From: Gemmatimonadota bacterium
GTDB lineage: Bacteria > Gemmatimonadota > Gemmatimonadetes > Longimicrobiales > Gaopeijiaceae
Direction: 5' to 3'
Assembly: GCA_016209995.1 (NCBI GenBank)
Contig: JACQVC010000352.1
Coordinates: 1-5,419 of the forward strand
Length of the DNA: 5,419 nucleotides
Every line of letters begins with the position of its first letter. Position 1 is the stretch's first letter. Of the stretch, positions 1-5,246 are shown piece by piece. Under the pieces are notes generated by a model. That model was not told where the DNA came from and searched no databases. It saw only the letters and a program-made list of their open reading frames with translations. The translations under genes and the position numbers were made by a program.

Positions 1-11
1 CCGGACCTCTC

Positions 12-20
12 AGGAGAGGA
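12..20 (+). promoter_or_regulatory. Ribosome binding site of the cyclodeaminase-like gene
   Basis: AGGAGAGGA sits nine bases before the ATG at 30. It is among the strongest Shine-Dalgarno matches in the window and fixes the start. The promoter would lie upstream of the window. Confidence 0.75.
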
Positions 21-29
21 CGTTCTCGC

Positions 30-692
30 ATGGACGCGTCAATTCAAGGATCGACCGTTGGAGAATTTCGCCGCGCAGTCGCCAGCCAACACCCCATGCC
101 GGCCGGCGTGGCGGCGTCCGCCGTCTCGGCCAGCTTCGCGTTGGGACTGGTGGCAAAAGTCCTCGACGTCAGCGGCCGCCGAACGGATTTCGCGGGCGAT
201 CGTGCAACGCTCGGCACGCTTCTTCAGGCCGCCAGGGACCAGTCGCAGCGGATGCTCGGGGTCGCCGACGACGACATCGCCGCCTTCAACACATACCTCG
301 CCGCCGTCCGCCTGCCGCGCGGCACCGAACACGAGCAGGAGGAACGCAGGCGCGCGACCTCCTCGGCCGCGCACCAGGCCATCGACGTGCCTGCCGGCGC
401 GGCCCGCGCCGCCGCCTCCGGCATCGAACTCTGCGCGCGCGCCGCGGACCTGACTCATGCACGCGTCGTGGTCGATCTCGCAGCGGCGGTGGCGCTGCTC
501 GCGGGTGCGCTCCGCGTCTTTCTCCTGTGCGCCGACGCCAATTTCCGGCACCTGCCGGTCGCCGCAGCGACCCGGTACGAAACTCCGGCGCAACGGCAGG
601 AATGGGAGATGCAGGCGTTTCACCAGGCCGACGCGATCCTGCAGAGAATCACAGACAGTGTCAGCCAGACCGGCGCGGGACCGACATCATGA
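30..692 (+). CDS. Cyclodeaminase/cyclohydrolase (FTCD_C) family protein
   Basis: A 220-residue cytoplasmic protein resembling the C-terminal domain of formiminotransferase-cyclodeaminase and stand-alone FchA-type methenyltetrahydrofolate cyclohydrolases. The family is all-helical, is usually about 180-210 residues long, and acts on one-carbon tetrahydrofolate derivatives. Seen here: an N-terminal GEFRRAVASQHPMPAG segment (residues 11-26) matching the family's F..A.AS..P.P(A/G)GG folate-site loop, an Ala-rich helix (27-46), the acidic DDDIAAFNTYLAAVRLP stretch (80-96) typical of the family, a VPAGAAR helix start (120-126), and the hydrophobic VVVDLAAAVALLAGALRVFLLCADANF region (147-172) with the usual D...A...N pattern. 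The ATG is supported by AGGAGAGGA at 12-20, nine bases upstream. One oddity is Val27 where the family normally has a glycine after PAG, so activity is not certain. No other folate gene is visible nearby. Family assignment is confident; the substrate is inferred. Confidence 0.83.
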   Translation: MDASIQGSTVGEFRRAVASQHPMPAGVAASAVSASFALGLVAKVLDVSGRRTDFAGDRATLGTLLQAARDQSQRMLGVADDDIAAFNTYLAAVRLPRGTEHEQEERRRATSSAAHQAIDVPAGAARAAASGIELCARAADLTHARVVVDLAAAVALLAGALRVFLLCADANFRHLPVAAATRYETPAQRQEWEMQAFHQADAILQRITDSVSQTGAGPTS

Positions 693-942
693 ATCGGTCC
701 GACGCGCCGCCCGCGCGGGCGGCGCAGGGGCGGCCGGCAAGACCCTGCTCAACCTCAGCCCGCATCATGGTGCGGAGCGCACCTCTCGCCGCTGGCACCA
801 CCGACCTGGCGAACCCGGCCGCGCCCTCTTGCGACGTGCCGTCCGGATTGACCACGCGGGCGGTCCCATCGGCGAGATCGACGCCGACCGTGTCGTAGCG
901 ATCGATCGCCTCGACCGCGGCGGGGCGCGGGGCGTGGCGCAC
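661..942 (-). CDS. Doubtful small hypothetical protein downstream of the hydrolase
   Basis: A 93-codon frame opening with GTG at 942, 26 bases after the stop of the metallo-hydrolase on the same strand. AGGA lies about nine bases before the GTG. The first half (to about residue 48, ending near AAGFAR) has almost exclusively G/C third positions and reads like real protein, for example AIDRYDTVGVDLADGTARVV. The second half loses this bias, runs through the 22-bp palindrome at 704-725 and overlaps the end of the convergent cyclodeaminase-like gene by 32 bases. I recognise no family. It may be a short real gene whose 3' end has decayed, a remnant of a larger gene, or a chance frame. The 693-968 gap holds nothing else I can name. 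Confidence 0.28.
   Translation of the reverse strand: MRHAPRPAAVEAIDRYDTVGVDLADGTARVVNPDGTSQEGAAGFARSVVPAARGALRTMMRAEVEQGLAGRPCAARAGGASDRFMMSVPRRSG
704..725. terminator. Perfect 22-bp GC palindrome, probable bidirectional terminator
   Basis: The 22 bases are exactly self-complementary and contain only G and C. As RNA they fold into a 9-bp stem, GCGCCGCCC with GGGCGGCGC, closed by a GCGC loop. The element starts 12 bases after the stop of the cyclodeaminase-like gene and lies between convergent genes, where a shared terminator is expected. No U-tract follows on either strand, so a canonical intrinsic terminator is not shown. It could instead act as a pause or RNA-stabilising hairpin, or be a protein-binding dyad. 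Confidence 0.5.
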
Positions 943-968
943 TCACCCCGATCCTGCGGGCTCGATTG

Positions 969-1910
969 CTACGGCAGCTCGTCCCACACGACCTGCGCGT
1001 TGGATCGCACGCGGTCCACGGCCGGTTGCGCGTAGCCGTCCTTCAGGAAGCGTTCCGGCACCTGCCACATCTTCGCCACCTCGTCCACGGTGCGTCCGGA
1101 TTTCCTGGCGGCGCGGACGGCGTCCACGAACGCGCGGGTGAAGTCGGCGTAGGTCTGCACGTCGGCGATCGTCAGCGTGGTGGGGTCGTGGCCGGTGATC
1201 ACCGTGTCGATGTCGGGCAGCTTGGCTGCGCGGGCGATCGTGTCCGGGTAGGCGACGCCGCTGCCGCCGTTGTTGGCATCCATGATCGGCATGCCCTTGT
1301 TGGGGAACGCGTCGCCGGTGTGGAGCGCGCGGGCGACGGGGAACACGATGAAGGCGTCGCCGCTGGTGTGGGCGCGGCCGAAGTAGTGCAGCACCACGCG
1401 GTCGTCGCCGCGTCCGATCGTCATGCGATCGGTGAAGGTGCGCGTCGGCAGGTTGCGGCCGCCGTGGTCCGCGAAGACGTTCCGCTCCGGGGTCTCGATG
1501 CCGGTGACCCGGCGCATCTCGGGCATCAGGGCCGCCGCGTTCTCGTGCGCGACCACCTCGACCGTCGGCGGGAACTCCACGTTGCCTTCCACGTGGTCGT
1601 AGTGCGTATGCGTGTTGATGATGGTCGTGATCGGCCGGTCGGTGAGCGTCTTCACGCGCTCGATGATCGGCTGGCCCCAGCCGGCGATCTTGGTGTCGAC
1701 GAGCACGACGCCGGACGCGGTGATGAAGACGGCGGTGTTTCCGCCGCCGCCGCGCAGCACGTACAGGTTGTCGCGGATCTTGTCCGCCTGGAGCGCGCCG
1801 GCCGAGGGCTGTGGGGGAGCGCCGCCTCGTCCCTGCTGCGCCGTGCCCACGGCCGCCGACAGCGCGCCGGCCACGACGATCGTCCCGAACACCAGGGCTC
1901 TCGTGTTCAT
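969..1910 (-). CDS. Exported metallo-beta-lactamase-fold hydrolase
   Basis: A 313-residue MBL-fold protein with a complete two-metal site. The motif HTHYDH gives His101, His103, Asp105 and His106. His181 lies in GRAHTSGD, Asp200 in HTGD, and His241 in ITGHDP. These match the seven classical zinc ligands of the superfamily, so a hydrolase is likely, though beta-lactams need not be the substrate. Residues 1 to about 25 form a Sec-type signal peptide (Arg4, hydrophobic core ALVFGTIVVAGALSAAVGTA). A flexible Gln/Gly/Pro-rich linker (to about 39) precedes the domain, so the enzyme probably acts in the periplasm. The C-terminal helices (about 246-313) include VRAARKSGRTVDEVAKMW. The ATG at 1910 is chosen because AAGGAGA (1916-1922) lies five bases upstream and the signal peptide starts there. 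A start at 1952 would add 14 residues before it. The gene converges on the cyclodeaminase-like gene. Specific substrate is unknown. Confidence 0.92.
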   Translation of the reverse strand: MNTRALVFGTIVVAGALSAAVGTAQQGRGGAPPQPSAGALQADKIRDNLYVLRGGGGNTAVFITASGVVLVDTKIAGWGQPIIERVKTLTDRPITTIINTHTHYDHVEGNVEFPPTVEVVAHENAAALMPEMRRVTGIETPERNVFADHGGRNLPTRTFTDRMTIGRGDDRVVLHYFGRAHTSGDAFIVFPVARALHTGDAFPNKGMPIMDANNGGSGVAYPDTIARAAKLPDIDTVITGHDPTTLTIADVQTYADFTRAFVDAVRAARKSGRTVDEVAKMWQVPERFLKDGYAQPAVDRVRSNAQVVWDELP

Positions 1911-1915
1911 GCGTG

Positions 1916-1922
1916 TCTCCTT
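1916..1922 (-). promoter_or_regulatory. Ribosome binding site that sets the hydrolase start
   Basis: Read on the minus strand this is AAGGAGA, five bases before the ATG at 1910. It decides for the 313-residue product over the 327-residue frame that opens at 1952. Confidence 0.8.
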
Positions 1923-1938
1923 GTGCAATAGGACCGGC

Positions 1939-1979
1939 TGAGGATACCTCATCCCGCCGGGTGGCTGGTCCCGACCAGC
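1939..1979 (-). promoter_or_regulatory. Putative promoter/operator region of the hydrolase gene, two dyads
   Basis: Two inverted repeats lie just upstream of the hydrolase gene. The nearer one is a 5-3-5 dyad, TGAGG-ATA-CCTCA on the plus strand (1939-1951). On the minus strand it contains TATCCT (1941-1946), a 4-of-6 match to a -10 box about 30 bases before the ATG. The farther one is a 7-2-7 dyad, GCTGGTC-CC-GACCAGC (1964-1979), at the place where a -35 box would sit; no good -35 hexamer is visible there. The positions would suit a repressor-controlled promoter. The far dyad could equally form a hairpin in a transcript coming from the start signal at 2025. No binding protein can be named. 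Confidence 0.35.
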
Positions 1980-2092
1980 GACCGCAGAAACTGCTCGTCC
2001 GCTTCAGCTCGGCCTTCTTGGCCATGCGCGCTCCTCGCCCCGCCCCCGGCGGAGCGACGACAGATGGTGTCGCGCGTGGATAAGCGTGTCAA
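1958..2092 (-). pseudogene. Orphan promoter, RBS and start codon with no gene body
   Basis: On the minus strand a perfect TTGACA (2087-2092), a 17-base spacer and a weak CACCAT (2064-2069) precede GAGGAG (2031-2036), which is five bases before an ATG at 2025. The first codons, MAKKAELKR, look like a normal gene start. In that frame the reading then becomes Arg-rich, out-of-frame sequence that runs antisense-like through the hydrolase gene. A neighbouring frame instead reads AEADEQFLRSLVGTSHPAG and stops at about 1955. This fits a gene whose middle was lost or frameshifted, leaving its start and perhaps its end. A short leader peptide or a promoter now serving the hydrolase are alternatives. 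I cannot name the original gene; several small DNA-binding regulators begin in a similar way. Confidence 0.33.
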
Positions 2093-2253
2093 GTGGACGT
2101 CGGGCTGCGACACGGATCTGCGGGCGCCGAAACGGCGTCGACCCTAGTCGGGGAAGAACGTGAAACGACCGTTGCGATCCGTCGAGCGGACCCCGGGCGA
2201 GAAACGCCGACCGCTCCCGGGCCGGGCGCTCCCGAGCGGCAGCGTAGCCCAGG

Positions 2254-2282
2254 TGGGCACGGCCTCTCCAGAATGCTATGCT
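2254..2282 (+). promoter_or_regulatory. Putative promoter of the nucleotidyltransferase-like gene
   Basis: TGGGCA (2254-2259, 4 of 6 to the -35 consensus) and TATGCT (2277-2282, 4 of 6 to the -10 consensus) are separated by exactly 17 bases. Transcription would begin near 2289-2290, on the second in-frame ATG, giving a leaderless message. Neither candidate ATG has a good Shine-Dalgarno, which fits. In the rest of 2093-2277 I see only small GC hairpins (for example CGCCG-AAA-CGGCG at 2125-2137) and a repeated CGCTCCCG (2212-2219 and 2228-2235). Confidence 0.4.
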
Positions 2283-2916
2283 GGCGGGCATGCGCCGGTC
2301 GCAGCTCGATGGCCCTGCCGAGGAACGGTTCTGGGACGGCGTCCAGGCGGCCGAGAGGTTCTTCATGGGAGAGGCCGAAGTTCAGAAGGCGCTCCACAAG
2401 CTGGTCCAGACTCTCGAGACGGACGGCACTCCGTACGCGATTGTCGGCGCGATGGCGCTGAACGAGTTCGGCTATCGACGGGTGACGGTGGACATTGATG
2501 TGCTGCTCACGCCCGAGGGCCTGGCGGCCTTCAAGTCCCGCCACCTGGGGCGGGGCTATGTCGAACAGTTTCCCGGCAGTCGCGGCGTTCGGGATGCCGA
2601 ACACGGTGTCGACATCGATGTCGTCCTCGCCGGTTCGTATCCCGGCGACGGCAAGCCGAAGCCGGTGGCGTTTCCCGATCCGCGGACGGCGGCGGAGCCC
2701 GGTGCGCGCGTCGCGCTGCTGCCGCTCCGAGTGCTCCTCGAGCTGAAGCTCGCCTCGGGCCTGACGGCCCCCGATCGTCTCAGGGATCTGGCAGACGTGC
2801 AGGAGGTGATTCGGGTCCGGCACCTGCCGCGCACGCTCGCGGACGAGCTCGACCCGTTCGTGCGCGAGAAGTACCTCGAGCTGTGGCATGCGGTCCAGCC
2901 GCGCCGGGAGGAGTGA
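2278..2916 (+). CDS. Solitary nucleotidyltransferase-fold protein
   Basis: A 212-residue protein of the minimal-nucleotidyltransferase/AbiEii-like superfamily. Seen in order: a helical lead-in, FWDGVQAAERFFMGEAEVQKAL (18-39); the core strand and turn YAIVGAMAL (53-61); the metal-binding pair Asp72/Asp74 in VDIDVLLT; a GRGYVEQFPGSRGVRDAE segment (91-108); a likely third carboxylate Asp114 in DIDVVLAG; the strongly conserved loop PGDGKPKPVAFPDP (122-135); and a C-terminal helix pair, LLELKLASG with RLRDLADVQEVI. The usual GG of the core is GA (57-58). The family is expected to transfer nucleotides or be a catalytic relic; no substrate can be assigned. No AbiEi-, HEPN- or MntA-type partner is adjacent, so a toxin-antitoxin role is not supported here. 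Start choice: ATG 2278 is the first after an in-frame stop, but it overlaps the presumed -10 box, so 2290 is also likely. ATG 2365 has AGAGG upstream but would cut off conserved helix. Confidence 0.83.
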   Translation: MLAGMRRSQLDGPAEERFWDGVQAAERFFMGEAEVQKALHKLVQTLETDGTPYAIVGAMALNEFGYRRVTVDIDVLLTPEGLAAFKSRHLGRGYVEQFPGSRGVRDAEHGVDIDVVLAGSYPGDGKPKPVAFPDPRTAAEPGARVALLPLRVLLELKLASGLTAPDRLRDLADVQEVIRVRHLPRTLADELDPFVREKYLELWHAVQPRREE

Positions 2917-3082
2917 CCCACCGTCCCCGGGGGTAAAGGCTCGGCTGCCCATCAGCGACGGGGCGAATCCCGATTGGCCTACGTTCGATCGCGTGAGCGA
3001 TCCCGTCGAGCGGGTGTTCGCCGTGCTCACCGCCAATCGTGCGGCGTTCCCTCCGGACGCGGCCGAGGCCCCTAATACGGGC

Positions 3083-3088
3083 TATCAT
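3083..3088 (+). promoter_or_regulatory. Possible -10 box before the DUF8021-like gene
   Basis: TATCAT (4 of 6 to the -10 consensus) in the context GCTATCAT resembles the GCTATGCT before the upstream gene. No clear -35 hexamer is visible 16-18 bases upstream. Transcription would begin near 3095 and give a leader of about 36 bases that contains the hairpin at 3103-3118. Confidence 0.3.
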
Positions 3089-3102
3089 TTCCGCCTGACA
3101 CA

Positions 3103-3123
3103 CGATCGCGGCCGATCGAGGGG
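3103..3123 (+). promoter_or_regulatory. Leader hairpin abutting the ribosome binding site
   Basis: CGATCG (3103-3108) and CGATCG (3113-3118) pair around a CGGC loop to give a 6-bp stem. The last base of the stem is the first base of the Shine-Dalgarno GAGGGG (3118-3123). That Shine-Dalgarno is seven bases before ATG 3131 but only one base before ATG 3125, so it decides for 3131. The hairpin could modulate access to the site, but it may be chance in DNA rich in CGATCG. Confidence 0.4.
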
Positions 3124-3130
3124 AATGACG

Positions 3131-4021
3131 ATGAAGAACAGGACGATCGTCGGACTGCTACTGGCCTGTTGCGCGTGGGGCGCCGCCGCGAGCGCGGCGC
3201 AGGTTGCCCCTGCCACCTGTGACCGCGAGTGCCTGCGCGGCAACGTGACCGAGCTGCTGTATGCGCTGCTGCAGCACGACGTGAGCGGCCTGCCCGTCGC
3301 CAAGACGCTGCGCGTGACCGAGGACGCCGTCGAGAAGCCGCTCGCGCAGGTCGGCCTCGTCCGCACGGTGACGCGCCTCGGCGGCTTCCGCCAGGACATC
3401 ATCGACGAGCGCGCCGGCGTGGCGGGCGCCCATGTCGTGGTGGAGGAGAGTGGGGCGCCCGTGCTGCTGGTGGTGCGGCTGAAGGTGGCCGCCGACAGGC
3501 TCACCGAAATCGAGCTGGTGGCCACGCGCGGCCGCGCGGAAGGGCTCATCTTCAACATCGACGGCCTGCGCGCGGCGAGCGCCGTGATGAACTACGCGCC
3601 CCGTCCCGAACAGGTCGCCACCCGCGACGAGGCGATCAAGGTCGCGCTGCACTACCCGGAAGGGCTCAATGCCGCGAAGACGTTCGCCGCCGTGAACGCA
3701 CCCTTCGCGCCCGACGCCTATCGCTACGAGAACGGCCAGGTGATGGCCGGGCCGGACTGCACGTTCGCCCCCGGCTGCCAGAACATCTCCACCCAGTCGC
3801 TCGCGATCTTCGAGCGCCTCGGTGACGTGCAGACACGCGTCATCGCCGTGGACGAGCGCATGGGCATCGTCTGGCTGCGCATGGCCTGGGGCGTGCGCGA
3901 GCGCGGCGGCGTTCAGCTGACGGTGTGGGAGACGTTCAAGGTCTACGACGGCCAGATCCACGCCGTGGAAGCGTTCATGCGGATCCTGCCGGTGGAGAAG
4001 CGCAACGGCGGGTGGGAGTGA
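3131..4021 (+). CDS. Secreted DUF8021-like protein of unknown function
   Basis: A 296-residue exported protein. Residues 1 to about 23 form a Sec signal peptide (KNR, then TIVGLLLACCAWGAAASAA). A lipoprotein signal at Cys13 is possible but the lipobox is poor. The mature part starts with CDRECL (Cys30, Cys34), followed by a helix and then LPVAKTLRVTEDAVEKPL (54-71), the layout of the DUF8021 family found in fungi and bacteria. RLKVAADRLTEIELVATR (116-133) is an NTF2-like strand pair. The second half carries YPEGL (175-179), AYRYENGQVMAGPDCTFAPGC (196-216) with Cys210/Cys216, VDERMGIVWLRM (240-251) and WETFKVYDGQIHAVEAF (266-282), an NTF2-like ending. The two Cys pairs could form disulfides after export. 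No catalytic residues can be named. The frame is open upstream to 2888, but the Shine-Dalgarno and signal peptide support 3131. The LLM oxidoreductase follows 49 bases later and may share the transcript. Confidence 0.82.
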   Translation: MKNRTIVGLLLACCAWGAAASAAQVAPATCDRECLRGNVTELLYALLQHDVSGLPVAKTLRVTEDAVEKPLAQVGLVRTVTRLGGFRQDIIDERAGVAGAHVVVEESGAPVLLVVRLKVAADRLTEIELVATRGRAEGLIFNIDGLRAASAVMNYAPRPEQVATRDEAIKVALHYPEGLNAAKTFAAVNAPFAPDAYRYENGQVMAGPDCTFAPGCQNISTQSLAIFERLGDVQTRVIAVDERMGIVWLRMAWGVRERGGVQLTVWETFKVYDGQIHAVEAFMRILPVEKRNGGWE

Positions 4022-4070
4022 CAGTTCAGGCTCTCAGGGCGCCATTCCGGAACGACGGGTCGATGCGCAG

Positions 4071-5093
4071 GTGAAGAAGATCGGGTTCCTGTCGTTCGGA
4101 CACTGGGCGTCGTCGCCCCATTCGCAGGTGCGCACGGCGGCCGACGGGCTGCTCCAGTCGATCGATCTGGCCGTGGCCGCCGAGGAGCTGGGCGCCGACG
4201 GCGCGTACTTCCGCGTGCACCACTTCGCCCGCCAGCTCGGCTCGCCGTTCCCGCTCCTGGCGGCCGTCGGCGCGCGCACCCGCCGGATCGAGATCGGGAC
4301 GGCCGTCATCGACATGCGCTACGAGAACCCGATGTACATGGCCGAGGACGCGGGTGCGGCGGACATCATCGCGGGTGGCCGTCTCCAGCTGGGCATCAGT
4401 CGAGGGTCGCCCGAGCAGGTGATCGACGGCTGGCGCTACTTCGGCTACGCGCCCCGTGACGGCGAGACCGCGGCCGACATGGCGCGGCGCCACGCCGAGG
4501 TCTTCCTCGAGGTGCTGGGGGGCCAGGGCTTCGCCCAACCCCACCCGCGGCCGATGTTTCCCAATCCGCCAGGGCTGCTGCGCCTCGAGCCGCATTCCGA
4601 GGGGCTGCGCGAGCGGATCTGGTGGGGCTCCAGCTCGAACGCGACGTCCAGGTGGGCCGCGAAGCTCGGCATGAACCTCCAGAGCTCGACCCTCAAGGAC
4701 GACGAGACTGGCGAGCCGCTGCACGTGCAGCAGCGCAGGCAGATCGAGGCCTACCGCCAGGCATGGAAGGAGGCCGGCCACCGGCGGGAGCCGCGCGTCT
4801 CGGTGAGCCGCAGCATCTTCGCGCTCGTCGACGACCGCGACCGGGCCTACTTCGGAGGCGACGCTCGCAGCCAGGACCAGGTCGGCTACATCGACGCCAA
4901 CACGCGCGCCATCTTCGGCCGCTCGTACGCCGCCGAACCCGACGTGCTGGTCGCGCAGCTCGCCGCCGACGAGGCCATCGCCGCCGCCGACACGCTGCTG
5001 CTGACCGTCCCGAACCAGCTCGGCGTGGACTACAACGCCCACGTCATCGAGAGCATCCTCAAGTTCGTCGCCCCGGAGCTCGGCTGGCGCTGA
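4071..5093 (+). CDS. LLM-class flavin-dependent oxidoreductase
   Basis: A 340-residue cytoplasmic protein of the bacterial luciferase-like monooxygenase superfamily, a TIM-barrel that uses FMN or F420. Seen: strand one KKIGFLSFGHW (2-12), the helix IDLAVAAEELGADGAYFRVHHFA (31-53), RTRRIEIGTAVIDMRYENPMYMAEDAGAADIIAGGRLQLGISRGSPEQV (69-117) containing the superfamily's IxxGTAV and GGRLxLGISRG signatures, an inserted region PMFPNPPGLLRLEPHSEGL (161-179), WWGSSSNATSRWAAKLGMNLQSS (184-206), and the C-terminal barrel helices ending VAPELGWR. Length is normal. The start is GTG at 4071, giving the expected N-terminus. No strong Shine-Dalgarno precedes it, which would fit translation coupled to the upstream gene. 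The substrate, and FMN versus F420 use, cannot be told from sequence. A hairpin follows directly after the stop. Confidence 0.94.
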   Translation: MKKIGFLSFGHWASSPHSQVRTAADGLLQSIDLAVAAEELGADGAYFRVHHFARQLGSPFPLLAAVGARTRRIEIGTAVIDMRYENPMYMAEDAGAADIIAGGRLQLGISRGSPEQVIDGWRYFGYAPRDGETAADMARRHAEVFLEVLGGQGFAQPHPRPMFPNPPGLLRLEPHSEGLRERIWWGSSSNATSRWAAKLGMNLQSSTLKDDETGEPLHVQQRRQIEAYRQAWKEAGHRREPRVSVSRSIFALVDDRDRAYFGGDARSQDQVGYIDANTRAIFGRSYAAEPDVLVAQLAADEAIAAADTLLLTVPNQLGVDYNAHVIESILKFVAPELGWR

Positions 5094-5110
5094 CGCCCGG
5101 GTCGCGGGCG
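5094..5110 (+). terminator. Short GC hairpin after the LLM gene
   Basis: CGCCCG (5094-5099) pairs with CGGGCG (5105-5110) around a GGTCG loop, beginning at the base after the stop codon. The stem is only 6 bp and no T-run follows, so this is a weak intrinsic-terminator candidate. Confidence 0.3.
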
Positions 5111-5171
5111 GCGCCTTACCGACCCTGACCGCGTAATGTCCCAGAACTCGATCGACGGCATGGACTCCTCC

Positions 5172-5187
5172 CGACAGGGACCTGTCG
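5172..5187. promoter_or_regulatory. 16-bp palindrome, possible operator
   Basis: CGACAGG and CCTGTCG flank a 2-bp GA centre, a perfect 7-2-7 dyad. A 2-base loop is too tight for the full RNA stem, so a site for a dimeric DNA-binding protein is the more natural reading. It lies about 200 bases before the gene that starts at 5390. The half-site CGACA/TGTCG also occurs with 5-base spacing at 2058-2072. A site of this size may also arise by chance in GC-rich DNA. Confidence 0.3.
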
Positions 5188-5246
5188 AGCAGGCCAATCT
5201 CGGGACGCGCACGCTGCGCCGTCGACAGAAAGGCGGCGCGCTGACC

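Noticed and set aside
689..898. Plus-strand 69-residue frame whose ATG overlaps the cyclodeaminase-like stop (ATGA)
   Set aside because: The overlap looks like translational coupling, but the frame lacks G/C third-position bias in large parts, runs through the 22-bp palindrome and reads as low-complexity Ala/Pro/Arg/Ser protein.
966..1931. Long plus-strand open frame (321 codons) opposite the metallo-hydrolase
   Set aside because: It is His/Arg/Val-rich antisense reading of a gene with a complete MBL motif set. Such frames are common opposite GC-rich genes.
1911..1952. Upstream extension of the hydrolase to an ATG at 1952
   Set aside because: It would add 14 residues before a normal signal peptide and ignore the strong AAGGAGA placed for the ATG at 1910.
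943..2025. 360-codon minus-strand frame starting at the good ATG at 2025
   Set aside because: Beyond the first eight or so codons it is an out-of-frame reading of the hydrolase gene, very rich in Arg, Pro and Gly. Only its start signal is of interest.
2089..3036. 315-codon minus-strand frame opposite the nucleotidyltransferase-like gene
   Set aside because: Antisense shadow. The plus-strand protein has conserved family motifs throughout.
3158..3961. 267-codon minus-strand frame opposite the DUF8021-like gene
   Set aside because: His/Arg/Asp-rich shadow frame without domain features.
5136..5246. N-terminal half of the open frame starting at 5136 as a genuine small gene
   Set aside because: No Shine-Dalgarno before the ATG, weak third-position bias and no recognisable motif. 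Only the later part resembles a known family.
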